Shown: piece after piece, positions 36,376 through 48,405 of the stretch
Layout of the letters: the number at the start of each line of letters is the position of its first letter
Position numbering within the stretch: position 1 is the first letter of the stretch
Origin: Parapristionchus giblindavisi
Taxonomy: Eukaryota > Nematoda > Chromadorea > Rhabditida > Diplogasteridae
Length of the DNA stretch: 64,000 bases
Assembly: GCA_943737045.1 (NCBI GenBank)
Contig: CALSFV010000254.1
Coordinates: 434,001 to 498,000 of the forward strand
Reading direction: 5' to 3'
The notes under the pieces: model-generated
What the model was told of the DNA's origin: nothing
Seen by the model: only the letters and a program-made list of their open reading frames with translations
Database searches by the model: none
Program-made: the position numbers and the translations under genes

Positions 36376-39300
36376 TTAGCTCTGGTAGTAGTGCTTGTAC
36401 CCGGATGCTGTAGAGTTCAAGAGAATCATTCCCGTATCGACCTAAAATTGACAAGCATTTTCTCAGGGCATTCAGGATTTCAATGCCAGAGAATGGACAT
36501 AGGCAAACTAATTTGGCTTGCAAATACCTACCTCGCACTCGTCAAACGAGTAGTACTGCATCATATCAAGATTAGGACGAGTGCTCACATTACGGAAATG
36601 GAGATCTCTGAAAATTGGACCCCTTAGAAAATGAATAATTCTCTGTCGTTTTATCTCTATATTGACTATTTCTCACCTGCAGAAATCGCATATACCTATA
36701 TTAGTATCGTGAAGGTAGTGATCATTCATCCATATGAAGTAACTGAAACATTCACTTTAAGGGCCGTAAAAAAGGAGATTAAATTAATTATAGAAAAGAT
36801 TTTTGAAATTATTATAAACAAACCTCTTATACAATTCCCTATCATTAGCGACCTTTTCGAGATAAGCAGCCAACTCTGCTGGATTAGCGAAGTCATCAGC
36901 AGCTATGTATGCCGAGTTCGGGGCGATGTTCTTATAAACGGATCGTCTCAGAACAATTGGAATGATCTTTCCTCTGAAGAAAATAACTGTCGATGATAGT
37001 AATCAAGTGTACAAGAAAGAGATGCATTATGATAATGAGTTTTCAGAAATGTGAAAAAAGTTAAATACAAATTTGAAACTTTAATCAAATTGTTCTGACA
37101 TCTGACTGTGGTTGTAAACATATTATTGCTGGATACAAGATGGGCATATTTTTGACACAAAGAATATTTCGACCCATTGCCACGATTGAAAACATATTTG
37201 TCATATGTGTCGCAGATGTGTCGTTTGATTCTTTGACCAAAGCAACAATAATATATTTATTTATAAATACTTACAGTCCTCTAAAGAATTTCTCTGACAC
37301 ATAATCCTTGCAGATACTGTTCTCGAATGCGAGGAAGAAGTAGTGTTTACCTATAAGTGAAAAAGTTGTCTTCTGCTGATTATGCACAAGGTTCATTGTT
37401 TCAAATTCGGAAACTTCGAGTATCCTCCGAAAACTTTAACTCATAGCAATATTAAACTAATTCTTCAAATACAATAATTCACTGATTATTTTTATGATAT
37501 AAATTAGATAATATAATAGCTTAGCTTATAATAGTTTATAATAGCTTACTTAGTGCATAATCAGTGCTATTTATTAGCGGACTTTCAACCAAATCTACAT
37601 AATTAAATATCAACCACATCTCAATAACATATTCATTATGACTCACTCATCAGTCGATCTTCACACTCCAATTCTTCATATTTCTTGCAAGCACCTCTCA
37701 TAGGTTTGTCATGGAAACACAATCCAACGAATGTAGTATCGATCAGATTTGACAATTCCTAAAACAACATTATATTCCTTAAAAAACATTGGTTCAAACC
37801 GTGATATAGGGTCCTCTGCCAGAGGGTGTCAATCGGCAGTTGGAAATCATAGCGAGGGCCATCGTTTCCTTGCCATAGTAGAGATCATCGAGCTGAAAAG
37901 TTTATGTTCAGTAGAATATGAAGTTCTTCAGTTTGTGATACAGGGTGCGCCATAATTACCCGGACTGATTTCACCATTATGATTCCCAGGCCCCCAATGC
38001 AAATGCGCAACCCCTATTGTAGCATCATGACGAGTGATCATTGGCCACTCCCTATTCAAGATTTCAAGTCAGTTAGTCAAGTCTTCTAGTAATGGGGAAG
38101 TCAAGTCGACCGCGACCCCTCATTCTCAAGTGTACAAGGTAGATTGTCATAGTTCATCAGCTCGGCTTTCACGAGTCGGCTGTATACGATACCGGCATCG
38201 TGTACCAAGATCTTGGTACTGACAAGGAGCGCCCGAGCAGAGGGAGACCGATCTCAGTTCCCACCGCTACGAACCGAGATCCTATCCGAAAGATGGTGTT
38301 TCGAAACCACAAGTTTACGATCTGGAGACTCGATTTTTCGAACACTTCCATTCTTCTTCTCCTCAGGTCCCAGCTGACTCTTCTCCGTTACAAGTACAGT
38401 AAACTGTTAGAACCGAATGAGCGACAGATCAAGCTCCGCTGAGAACGGTGCCCTCAACTTTTTATGCGTTGTGCTAGGTCCGCGCACTTCACCACGATGT
38501 TCAGCGACGAGAATATCTTACCTTCTAAGATAACCTGAGTATCGAGAACAACAGAATCATTGCCTCTGATCCTAAAGAATCCTACAAGACAGCTGGGGTC
38601 ATGGGTCATATCAGTCATCCACAATACGCCAAGGTTTTAGCTGTTGTTTGCCCAACTGGATAGTCCACTCTTGTTTTGCCACTCCATGCGTCTAGATCAA
38701 TAAGGCATATTATACCAAGCACATCCTCGAAGACGCGCTTCTACTCCGATACCATACCCACTTCGGTCAGGACCACTAGACCTTTCGGCAAGATTCTGTC
38801 GTCAATGACATGACAAAGTTGACCCAGTCGTGGTTTTTCACCCATGCACTCGGCAAAATCCATCACATTGAATTACTTCCGATCTCCCCAATCTCAACCT
38901 CCTCGACTGCAGTGCTTGAAGGTGTTGTAGGCCAAGATGTCCTCTATCAAGCACCAGAACCTCGACTCCCCCAGTGCTCCCCTTCTCAAGGCATAGGACG
39001 AACTCGATGACAACTACCTGCGGGAATCGGCAGTCGCATATGAGAAGAGACTCAAGGCTTGTGTCAGAGCTAAAAGAGACCACTGCGAGATTCGCTAGTA
39101 CACTACTGCTACCCATATTCTTGATAAGCTTTACCATGAACCATATCACTCAAGTCACATTCCCAAGGGGAGATTCATATGGAGACAACAGTCCGGGTAA
39201 TTATGGCGCACCCTGTATTTGCAAACATGATCGAATAGGCCTCGTGCTACATTTTTTTTAGTATTTCATAGTTTCAACAGTCTCCTTCCAAAATTTTGCG

Positions 39301-42087
39301 ATAAATTTTTAATATGTGGTATATATGTGAATAACACGCGTGTTGCATAAGGTTCAAATAAACGGTGGCACATTGAAAAAGTCGAAAATGAGCAGAGGCC
39401 ATTTTTTGATAGTCCATAGGGTCCCTAACAAATTGGCAAGAGCTTTTTTGCATATCTTCATTTTTGACGTCGAGAGACGACGTCAAACTTTCTGGACGCC
39501 GAAAATTGCCGAATTTGGAGCTCTGTAGCTCTTCGTGGTGTGGTTTTCGTGTCGAGTGGTCAACGTAAGATTTTCCTGGAATGACAAGGTGAATGCGCCT
39601 GCATTATTGCCAGGTCGATATTTTAATTAGTATTTTTGTAAATCGATTTTGTGTTAGGGTTAAAAACAAAAATCGAAGCCGAAGGTTTTCAATAGCTCAA
39701 TCGACTAATCTCGACGAGAGGATTTCAACGGTATACTGAACGTTTTTGTATGTGGTTGCGCTCGGAAGTTATGAGCATTTCAAGATATTTCATTGCGTGG
39801 GATCACACGAGAGAAGAGTGACGCAGCCAGTGATCTACCCACTCTTATTCCTCGTATGAACAATTCGCACATTCTCATTAGTTTTACTGTTGTTCTAGTA
39901 CATCTCATAGCTATTTTTGAAATCTTTTGAATATTCATTTCCATAATTCAATTCATAAATCATAGCCAATCAATGAATATTAATCACTTTGAATGCAAAT
40001 TAGAGTATGACAACAAAGAGGCTTCAAATTCATAGGAATATTTTATCACGCTCTTCCTCGACCACCATCCTAAAACATAAAACATTCATCTTCGAGTTGT
40101 CCAAAATTTTTCTCGTCCTCATCTTCTCCCTCCTGCCTCATCGTCCAGCGTCCCATGACTCATCCACAACTCATCTCTTTCTCGTCCTGTTATAGTTTAC
40201 ACCTACTGATAAGTGAAAGTGTATTCTCTTTTCTTTGTTTCATTCATAGTTCTTTTTTTTCAACAAAAGGAAAACCAGCAAAAGATCACTGCGGCTAGGA
40301 GGATCGAACCCCTGACCGTCAAAACTAAACGGCGACATCTTATCCACTACACTACAGATAGTTGTATGGAAGGTTGACAGAAGAGTTTATCAACCAATCA
40401 GGATGGCTTGTGCTGGAAACAACACAAATTTCAGAGTCAAAAATTTTTGGAATGCTCATAACTTCCGAGCGCAACCACATACAAAAACGTTCAGTATACC
40501 GTTGAAATCCTCTCGTCGAGATTAGTCGATTGAGCTATTGAAAACCTTCGGCTTCGATTTTTGTTTTTAACCCTAACACAAAATCGATTTACAAAAATAC
40601 TAATTAAAATATCGACCTGGCAATAATGCAGGCGCATTCAACTTGTCATTCCAGGAAAATCTTCTGTTGACCACTCGACACGAAAACCACACCCCGAAGA
40701 GCTACAGCGCTCCAAAGTCGGCAATTTTCGGCGTCCAGAAAGTTTGACGTCGTCTCTCGACGTCAAAAATGAAGATATGCAAAAAAGCTCTTGCCAATTT
40801 GTTAGGGACCCTATGGACTACCGAAAAATGCATTAATATGTGGGGGTCAAAAAATGTGCCAACCACCCCCGGATTTTACTCGATTCTTCAGTGACACGCG
40901 TGATAAGCTCATTACCTCACGATCACTTTTTCTAGTTAGGAATTGATCTTCGTTATCGTACTCTTTCCTCTTCAGTTTTCCGAAACCCCAATAATAGGTT
41001 TTGGGATCGAATCGATAGTCGAGTGTCACGTTGAAGAATCCGACAGGTAACTGTAAGGGTTAATTCGTGAGCGGCGTTTCTGACAAATCAACATTTCATG
41101 GTATCAACACTTTCCCGAAAAATAGATTAAACTAGCCGAATTTACGATAGCGATCAAAAATATTTAAAAAATACTGACTGGATTGATTCCATGGATGGCT
41201 CTTCCAACCAAATGAGGCGGTTCTTGGATGAACGCAACATAGTATTGATCGGGTCGACGGTATTCAGGCAGATGTCCACCATGATTCTGGAATGATTTGT
41301 AGTTAGGAAAATCGTCGCTCGATGTTTTGTGTAAATAATCCAAACCCACTTTAACATTTCTAGTGTGGAAGATGATTGCATCTGCTTCCGATTCATCCAT
41401 TCTGTAAGAAGTCATTTTATGGAAAAAAAAAGATCAGAAAGTAGAGACTCAGTTCACAAACCTGAATCGATTCTCGTATTGGCATTTATAGGGGCATTGC
41501 TTCTGCTGAAATCCCCAAAGATAACTGTGTCGAAAGAAAGGAGTCCATAGAAGGATCTGAAATATATGAATTATTATATCGGAAAGTGAGAAGTGATAAA
41601 GCTTGCGATATGTGAAAGGATTTAACAATGCTCTGAGAAGAATATTATTAGTTTTATATTACCTTAGGAATCGTCTTGAGGGGCGAATTTGGAGCAGGTT
41701 CATATGAGAAGGTTGATTCAAAGAGCTAAACAGTACAATGAAAACAGCGATCTTCTCTTTACACTTACAACAATAAAGAAATAAAAATAAAATTTAATTA
41801 AAATGCATCATTTATTGCACTTACCCGTGAAGATTCGTCCACTAACTCCTTCTTTATATACAATGTGTAGAAAGCGTGTGCCAGTAAGAATGAGACAAGT
41901 ATCTGAAGATGAGGTCAATAATATGACGTTCTACAGAACACAGAACCGCATGAATAAATAAACGATAAATATATATTTATGATACTTATAAAGTTAGATG
42001 AATGAAACATACATGAACCAAACTAATACTTGAACCAAATAATTCTGGAAATGTCAGTCCTTTCAATCGGTGAATGAGCGTCGTCAT
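36376..42087 (-). CDS. Alpha-1,3-fucosyltransferase (GT10), paralogue A
   Basis: Thirteen exons on the minus strand (42087-42013, 41902-41825, 41725-41663, 41556-41462, 41401-41179, 41050-40916, 37892-37800, 37758-37647, 37350-37275, 36973-36824, 36742-36677, 36607-36532, 36441-36376) give 435 residues. It is a type II Golgi membrane protein with a short cytosolic N-terminus and a membrane anchor at about residues 18-42. The stem leads to the GT10 N-domain (ILLWTPFF, CPYKCQYENRF, ADAIIFHTR, RRPDQYYVAFIQEPP). The GD P-fucose-binding C-domain carries FENSICKDYVSEKFFRGL (about 300-317), IPIVLRR and ADDFANPAELAAYL, ending with the Cys-rich GICDFC and DECE. The predicted reaction is transfer of fucose from GDP-fucose to GlcNAc or core N-glycans. 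Intron 6 is about 3 kb and contains a Tc1-like fossil and a foldback element. Confidence 0.92.
37941..39215 (+). mobile_element. Tc1/mariner-superfamily (IS630-like) fossil, 1275 bp
   Basis: The 27-bp terminal repeats (starting CAGGGTGCGCCATAATTACC) are perfect inverses, with TA on both sides at 37939-37940 and 39216-39217. A broken + strand transposase remains: a basic DNA-binding part (TDKERPSRGRP near 38220) and a trace of the DDE region (SDLPNLNLLDCSA near 38880). Many frame changes show that it is inactive. It lies in intron 6 of fucosyltransferase A. Confidence 0.9.
39363..40865. mobile_element. Foldback element with tRNA-like centre
   Basis: The left arm (about 39363-39790) and right arm (about 40450-40865) are inverted copies ending in GGTKGGCACATT. 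The arms include ATCGACCTGGCAATAATGC and the palindrome around GACGTCGAGAGACGACGTC. The spacer of about 650 bp is unique except for a tRNA-like segment on the minus strand. It sits in intron 6 of fucosyltransferase A, directly before exon 6. Confidence 0.85.
40288..40360 (-). pseudogene. tRNA-like sequence (pseudo-tRNA or SINE head)
   Basis: The minus strand has an A-box-like TAGTGTAGTGGATA and a perfect B box GGTTCGATCC. It can form a T-arm (AGGGG/CTCCT with loop TTCGATC) and an anticodon-like stem (CCGTT/GACGG). The 5' and 3' ends do not form an acceptor stem and the loop lacks U33, so it is not a working tRNA. It may be the remains of a tRNA gene or of a tRNA-derived SINE captured in the foldback spacer. 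Confidence 0.4.
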
Positions 42088-42461
42088 AATTCTGTAACGA
42101 TAGATTAATGAATCTAAAAAGAGAATAATAAATAGGAGAACAAGTGAAAGTATATGCTCATCTGCTATATTCTATTGAGCGGGGAAAAAGATCCGCCTTC
42201 GATATTCGACAGGATAACATTAGAAGGCGAGAGCAGGTTTCAGATCTTAATCTCGTATTCCACCAAATGGGAACAAAAAATCGGCTCCCTTCCGTGTAAT
42301 GTTTGTTCGATATGACGTGGGACTGGACGATCAATATATCATTCCATATTTATCAAGTTTAAATTGGAATACATGTGCATAAATCAAAGAGAACAAAGTG
42401 AAACAGTTAAAGCTATGATGGCAGTGATCATATTTACGTGCTGACTGTAGACATACAAATT

Positions 42462-44985
42462 TCAAATTTCACTTTTTTCACTGACAGTGTTATTCAGAAG
42501 AGTAATGCCGGCGGACATCTGAAAACAATTTAGAGTATATTCTGTAGTTTGAAAACTAATCACCTCGCATTCATCCTCTGAATAATATTCTACGATGTTG
42601 AAATTCCTTCGAACCCTCACTTGACCAAGTGTTAAGTCTCTTAAATAAATGGTTGATATTGACTAATAAATGTTATTTAACCTGCAGAAGTCGCAAATGC
42701 CTATGCTTCTGTCAAACATTATATGGGTGTTTCTCCACGAGAAATAACTGAAATGGCAATATTTTATTGTATTCTTTTTTTTGCTCCCTTATTGATTATT
42801 TTAGAATTATATTTGACAGTTACCTTTTATAGAGTTCCTTATCATTGGCCACTTTCTGTAGATACTCTGCTAGAGCCTGAGGGGACTCGAAATCATCAGC
42901 TGCAACAAATGCGGAAGAAGGAGCGATTCCTTGATAGATTCGACGTCGTAGGACTATAGGAACGATGTTGCGACTGAAATATTTGATACCTTGAACGACA
43001 CTAATGATAACATGATGCGGAATATAATATTTGCATTCGATCTTGCCAGATTTTTTACTAATTAATGATGAACACAGCACAATATAAATTGTTATTCATT
43101 GCTTACTCTAATCGGAAGAACTTCTCAGTGACATAATCTTGGCACACACTGTTCTCAAATGCGAAGAAGAAGAAATGTATATCTGAAATGGTTGGCGAAT
43201 ACTATTAAGCTAATTGTTTGTATTTGATGGTAGTACCCAAAAGTGACTGTTCACAGACATCCGAAGCCATCTTTGCACAATGAGCACGATGTTGTTGGTT
43301 GGGAAAACAATTACCAACGAATGTTATTCTCATGTAGTCAGACAGCACCTGTAATTCACTTATGAAATGTCTTTGTTATAGGCACGTCTAACATATAGTG
43401 AGGTTCCTCGTTCTGGTAAGTGTGTTATGTATATCTAAGTTTGTTAACCTCTAGGTATGTCTCTCTCTTTGATGGCTGCAATCGACAATTGGAAATCATC
43501 GCCAGTCCAAGATATTGCTTCTTCGAATATATTTCATCAAACTAAAATGAACATTTTCTAGATAGTTCCTCATTTTTTCTATGCTAATACTTCTTGATCA
43601 GAAACGGCATTGATTCTTTCCTTCTGTATATCAGTGATCGCTGGAACTAGTCTACCATATCCCCAGAAGTATGTGTTTTCGTTAATACGATAGTCCATGG
43701 TAACATTGAAGTAGTCGTGCGGAAGCTGAAGGCGATATTTAATCTCGTTTAAATCTCATTTGCACAAGCAAAGTTCGGCAACGAAATGACGAAAAATGCG
43801 CTAAACATGTTCTGTGCGACGATATTGAAAAGTGTCATCATTCACCGCTTTGTCTCCAGTTAAACTAAGAGCTGGATGATGTGGTGACTCTCTTTCGAAT
43901 GCGATATAGATCTGTGCTGGATTTCGGCGTCGAGGGAGCTGAGAGGGATGCACCTTGAATAGAGATTTGTCATAGTATACCGCCCCACACTTGACACTCA
44001 CTCGCATTTCACGAACATGAAAGAATATAGCATCTGCATCGTCCTCGGGCATACTGTAATCATTTTGGTATTAAACCTGAATTATGTCACGGCGCGATAC
44101 GTTGTGTGAGAAAAGTAAAGAATTGTTAAAATGGTGATGGAGGTGTTTAACAGTCTAGAAATAATGCGGAAAATGCTAATCATCAAATTAATGAACAACC
44201 TTATCCGATCTCCATATTCGCAAGGGTATTCGCACACCTTTGCTGCCATTCTAGATCTCATATCTAGATGATAATATTGATTCCATACTAGGATCTATTG
44301 AAAAAAATCGATTAAACATTTCACAAAAAGGAAATATATAAGGAATACAATATATAAAGAATTTACCTTCGGAATCGAGGTAGCAGTTGGTCGGTGTGTG
44401 ATATTGTAATTGTACGAATAATCAAACAACTAAAAGAGAATTTAGCTGAGTATTACGTTCGTCGTCACTACCTCAGACACTAAATAAGTGCGAGGATCCC
44501 ATATAAAAATAGTTGTGATATAATGAGCCACAAGCAAGAGCCACAAAACGAAGAAGTGTCGATAGCTCTGATAGAGAAATCTCTGGAATGATATCAATAA
44601 TAATCGATTTGTCTTAACAAAAGGTGAAAGATTTTTGAAGTCATCAATTATACTGAATTCAATTATATTAATGACGAAATTGTATACAAAACGATGTATA
44701 AGTTTATCATAGTACAGTAAAATAAATAAAATATGATATAATACGTTGATAATGTGGTGTTAAAATCTCGGAAAAGTAGATGTAAAAGTGAAATGTAGTG
44801 TTAATCTTGTGATTGTAAAAGTAGTTGGAAAAGTAGCATATTTCATAATTTACAAACTTTTACACTGAAATTACGAAGCTAAACTACTTTTACAGTCACA
44901 AAATTAACACTACTTTCACTTTTCCATCTACTTTTCCAAGATTTTAACACCACATAAGACTCACTTGCAAACAGTAAGTGGACAT
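42462..44985 (-). CDS. Alpha-1,3-fucosyltransferase (GT10), paralogue B
   Basis: Thirteen exons (44985-44965, 44582-44472, 44429-44367, 44294-44200, 44053-43807, 43725-43591, 43541-43449, 43348-43237, 43182-43107, 42973-42824, 42747-42682, 42639-42564, 42518-42462) give 433 residues. The first exon is only seven codons and is chosen because it splices in phase onto the membrane-anchor exon (FFVLWLLLVAHYITTIF). The N-domain has ADAIFFHVREM and RRNPAQIYIAFERESP. The C-domain has FENSVCQDYVTEKFFRL (about 300-318), VPIVLRR and ADDFESPQALAEYL, and the end has GICDFC and DECE. It lies head-to-tail upstream of paralogue A with 374 bp between, and nine consecutive internal exons match in length except one, so the pair is a tandem duplicate. 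Same reaction class as A; exon 1 is the weakest call. Confidence 0.9.
44753..44954. mobile_element. Harbinger-like MITE, copy 4 (202 bp)
   Basis: Ends TGTGGTGTTAAAATCT and its reverse complement, with TAA duplicated at 44750-44752 and 44955-44957. It is a different, longer palindrome inside than the other copies but has the same tip. It lies in intron 1 of fucosyltransferase B, ten bases from the donor site of exon 1. Confidence 0.8.
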
Positions 44986-45416
44986 TGAATCGTGTTGAAG
45001 AGTAGATAATTGAAGATCAAGGAGATGAAAAACAAATGAGAACAAGGTATTAAGGTTGTGTGAAAGGAAAAGTGGTGAGATCGGATTGACCAACGTTGAA
45101 AGTGAAATGTGTCTCATGTGTAACAGACACAAAAAAAAACTATTTTTGAATATTATATAAACATAAATCATCCTTTCATTTCTTATTAATTATACTTTAA
45201 TATTACATTTGCCAGTTTATTGAAATTAACAAAACAATTTTTCTACATATTAAATAATGTGAATTTTTGAAATTGTCGTTCGATTTACGATTGTGTTGAA
45301 TTATTTGATCTATTCAACAGATTTCGTTGCATAAAATGCCAAGAATGGTATCAAAGTCATTTATCAATTCAAAATGGCACAGTCACGAAACTACATATAA
45401 TATGGTATATGGTGGT
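44986..45416. other. Intergenic between fucosyltransferase B and the zinc-finger gene
   Basis: AT-rich DNA that should hold the fucosyltransferase B promoter and the 3' end of the zinc-finger gene. An open frame extends upstream of the chosen exon 1 start, so a longer N-terminus is possible. Nothing else was seen. Confidence 0.45.
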
Positions 45417-48405
45417 TCATCCGGAGGTGGTTGGTTTCATCTTGTGCCTTCCCGTGTAGTGTCGTGTAAGAATGTCTCGACGATGCTGCAAGCAACATTT
45501 CATTATCATCACTATTAATACAAGATAAAGGAAATAGTCACAGATGAATATTTGAATATGTCACAGACATTTGAACTTTTTGTAGTATTACCAGGAAGTA
45601 CTTTTCACTTTACTTACCGTTGCGAATGGGCATTGAGTACAGTGATAAGGCTTTTCTCCTGCATGTCTTCTTTGATGCGCAAGTAAATGATCAGATCTGC
45701 TAAATTGACGATTACACTTCAGACACGCAAAGGGACGCTCTCCTGTATGAAGTCGTCGATGTCTGAAAACGTTAATGTGTCTAGGTGTTTTTTTAAATGT
45801 TTAAGAGGCATGCTCCGTAAGACTGGATCATATTAGACCACCCACGGACACGTTGCGCTAGCAATGAGAACTGGGGGTCCAAACTTGGGTGTTAGGAGTG
45901 TCATCGGCCCTTATTACACAAAACAGTAGAAATTTCCTGTTTGTTCCCTCAGGCTATAAGAAAAATTAATTTAAGTTCGAAAAAGTTTTAAAATCATAAT
46001 TTCTCAAATTGTTGAGATGAAGTCTAAATATCATTTGAGATGCGTCTAGGGTGCATAGACCTTGCTAATTCACTATTAGCATCGAATGCGCGTTGATTCC
46101 TAAACCACTTTTTTGACTCAAAATTTTGGTTTTTTCGGACTAATCATCGCTTGTTGTAGATTGCTGCAGAGTTTTTCCGCCAGGTATTGTAGCCTAAGCA
46201 ATTCTGCATCGATTTCACTTAAAACTGGGTTCTCCACGTTAGACCCAGTTGTCGAATTTTTCGCACGAACTTCCGTTATCGATAGTTGTCCTGAACAAAT
46301 GCTGTATTTTCCAAACGATTGGTGCGGAATTGTGCTCTACACAAAGTTTCGAGGTGAGACCAGTAAAGTGACACAAGAAGCCCATCACTTGGATCAATTT
46401 GAAAAATTCGATTTTCACGACCCGGGGGTCATGATCAGAAAATTTCAAAATTTCTCAGGTTTGAAATGTTTTCGTTTATGCGGCTTATTGTGAAGTACTA
46501 ATGATGTGAATAATATTCAGCCAATGCTCAATGGCTGATCTCTCCTTTCAACCATTTTTTTCGAAAATTTTCATTCTGATTGCGTGCGAAAAATCGGAAT
46601 TGTGTTTGAATCAGTTTCCAACTTGATTTATGTACCATTCTGTGATAGTACTTTACAATGTACATAATAAATATGAAAATCGTTTATTTTCGAAAATTCA
46701 TATTTTTTTGCCATGACCCCGGGGTCATGGAAATCGATTTTTCAAAAGTGAGCCGAATGCCGGGATTTCAGTTCTACTATGTTTACTCATCATGAAACTT
46801 CACATTGTCATTGTCATTTGCTCATTGTAGCAGCATTCGAGTCAACAAACTGCAATATTTTAGAAATTTTCCGTGAAAGTAGGCACTCAAATTTAATTTT
46901 ATGAATCTTCGAAAATAAACGATTTTCATATTCATTATGCACATTGTAAAGTGCTATGACAGAATGTTACAGAAAGCAAGTTGGAAACTGATTCAGACAC
47001 AATTCTGATTTTTCGCACGCAATCAGAATGAAAATTTTCGAAAAAATGGTTGAAAGGAGAGATCAGCCATTGAGCATTAGCTGAATATTATTCACATCAT
47101 TAGTACTTCACAATAAGCCGCATAAATGAAAACATTTCAAACTTGAGAAATTTTGAAATTTTCGGACCATGACCCCCGGGTCATGAAAATCGAAATTTTC
47201 AAATTGATCCAAGTGATGGGCTTCTTGTGTCAGATTAGTCGTCTCACCTCGAAACTGTGAGTAGACCACAATTCCGCACCAATCGTTTGAAAAATACAGC
47301 ATTTGTTCGGGAAAACCATCGATAACGGAAGTTCGAGCGAAAAATTCGACAACTGGGTCTAACGTGGAGAACCCAGTTTTAAGTGAAATCGATGCAGAAT
47401 TGCTTAGGCTACAATACCTGGTGGAAAAACTCTGCAGCAATCTACAACAAGCGATGATTAGTCCGAAAAAAACCAAAATTTTGAGTCAAAAAAGTGGTTT
47501 AGGAATCAACGCGCATTCGATGCTAATAGTGAATTAGCAAGGTCTGTGCACCCTAGACGCATCGCAAATGATATTTAGACTTCATCTCAACAATTTGAGA
47601 AATTATGATTTTTAAACGTTTTCGCACTTAAATTAAATTTTCTCATAGCCTGAGGCACAAACAGGAAATTTCTACTGTTTTGTGTAATAAGGGCCGGTGA
47701 CACTCCTAACACCTAAGTATGGACCCCCAGTTCTCATTGCTAGCGCAACGTGTCCGGTGATGGTCGAGTCTTAACGGCCATCTCTCTTAATTAGGTCAAA
47801 GCGAAAGATGTACGATAAATAGCTATTCACCTTAGCAAAACATCGGCTCGTTTGAACGTTCTCGTGCAATGGCCACATTCAAGTCGATCGTTCGAATTTG
47901 CTAAAAGAAAAAGAAAAGGAGATAGACATAAACTCAGATGAAACAGGTCGATGCTTGCCTGTTATATGGCCAACCCACACTCCGTGACCCAGTTCTCGAC
48001 TTCTCCACGTATAAATTTTTTCTACAGCAGAAACGTACATCAAGTAAAGTACCGTTATCTGTACCAAATGATCCAAAACAGTCACTTACCAAACGGATTT
48101 TCGTGTGTTTCGGTGGTGCTGTTGTCTGATGTCTCAGTGGTGGAAGCTCTCAATAATGCCGCGGCTATCAACGCAAGGACATCCAATCCACTACTTGTAG
48201 AAGACAGCATGGGACTCTGCGCAATCAACGACGCCAATATGCTCTGTAATCATCAAGATATAAAAAAATGTGATATTCTAGTTGAAAAATGCTGAATAAC
48301 TCGTGAATTTGAAAGAAGAAGAAGAATAAATCTTACATTAGCAGTGAGAGCATCATTTAGTCCCATAGAGGAAATTTGATTAGCCAGAGAAGAAGGATCA
48401 TCCAT
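45417..48405 (-). CDS. Three-finger C2H2 zinc-finger protein
   Basis: Five exons (48405-48337, 48243-48090, 47900-47831, 45762-45618, 45485-45417) give 168 residues. The N-terminal half is hydrophobic/Ser-Thr rich with no known domain. Finger 1 is [20 protein letters not shown] plus H. A TGERPF linker leads to finger 2 ([20 protein letters not shown] plus H), and a GEKPYH linker leads to finger 3 ([21 protein letters not shown]). Spacing is Cx2Cx12Hx3-4H. The linkers are canonical, so the three fingers should bind about 9 bp of DNA; this is a likely transcription factor. The fingers resemble Kruppel-type arrays, but I cannot name an orthologue. The intron splitting finger 1 from finger 2 (45763-47830) is filled by a foldback element. 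Confidence 0.88.
45816..47776. mobile_element. ~2-kb foldback element in zinc-finger gene intron
   Basis: Inverted arms of about 850 bp (about 45841-46700 and 46900-47752) surround a spacer of about 200 bp. The ends share CGTWAAGACT and CGGACACGTTGCGC, with an extra segment of about ten bases in the left end. The left arm contains a 20-bp palindrome (CCATGACCCCGGGGTCATGG) near 46713. Matching 122-126 codon open frames in the two arms are mirror images of one sequence and show no family motif. No transposase is present. Confidence 0.85.

Noticed and set aside
40288..40360. Functional tRNA gene
   Set aside because: No acceptor stem pairing and no U33 in the anticodon loop; listed as a pseudo-tRNA instead.
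46113..47476. Two 122-126 codon frames that look like a conserved gene pair
   Set aside because: They are the two arms of one inverted repeat read toward the centre; no start context, splice sites or family motif.
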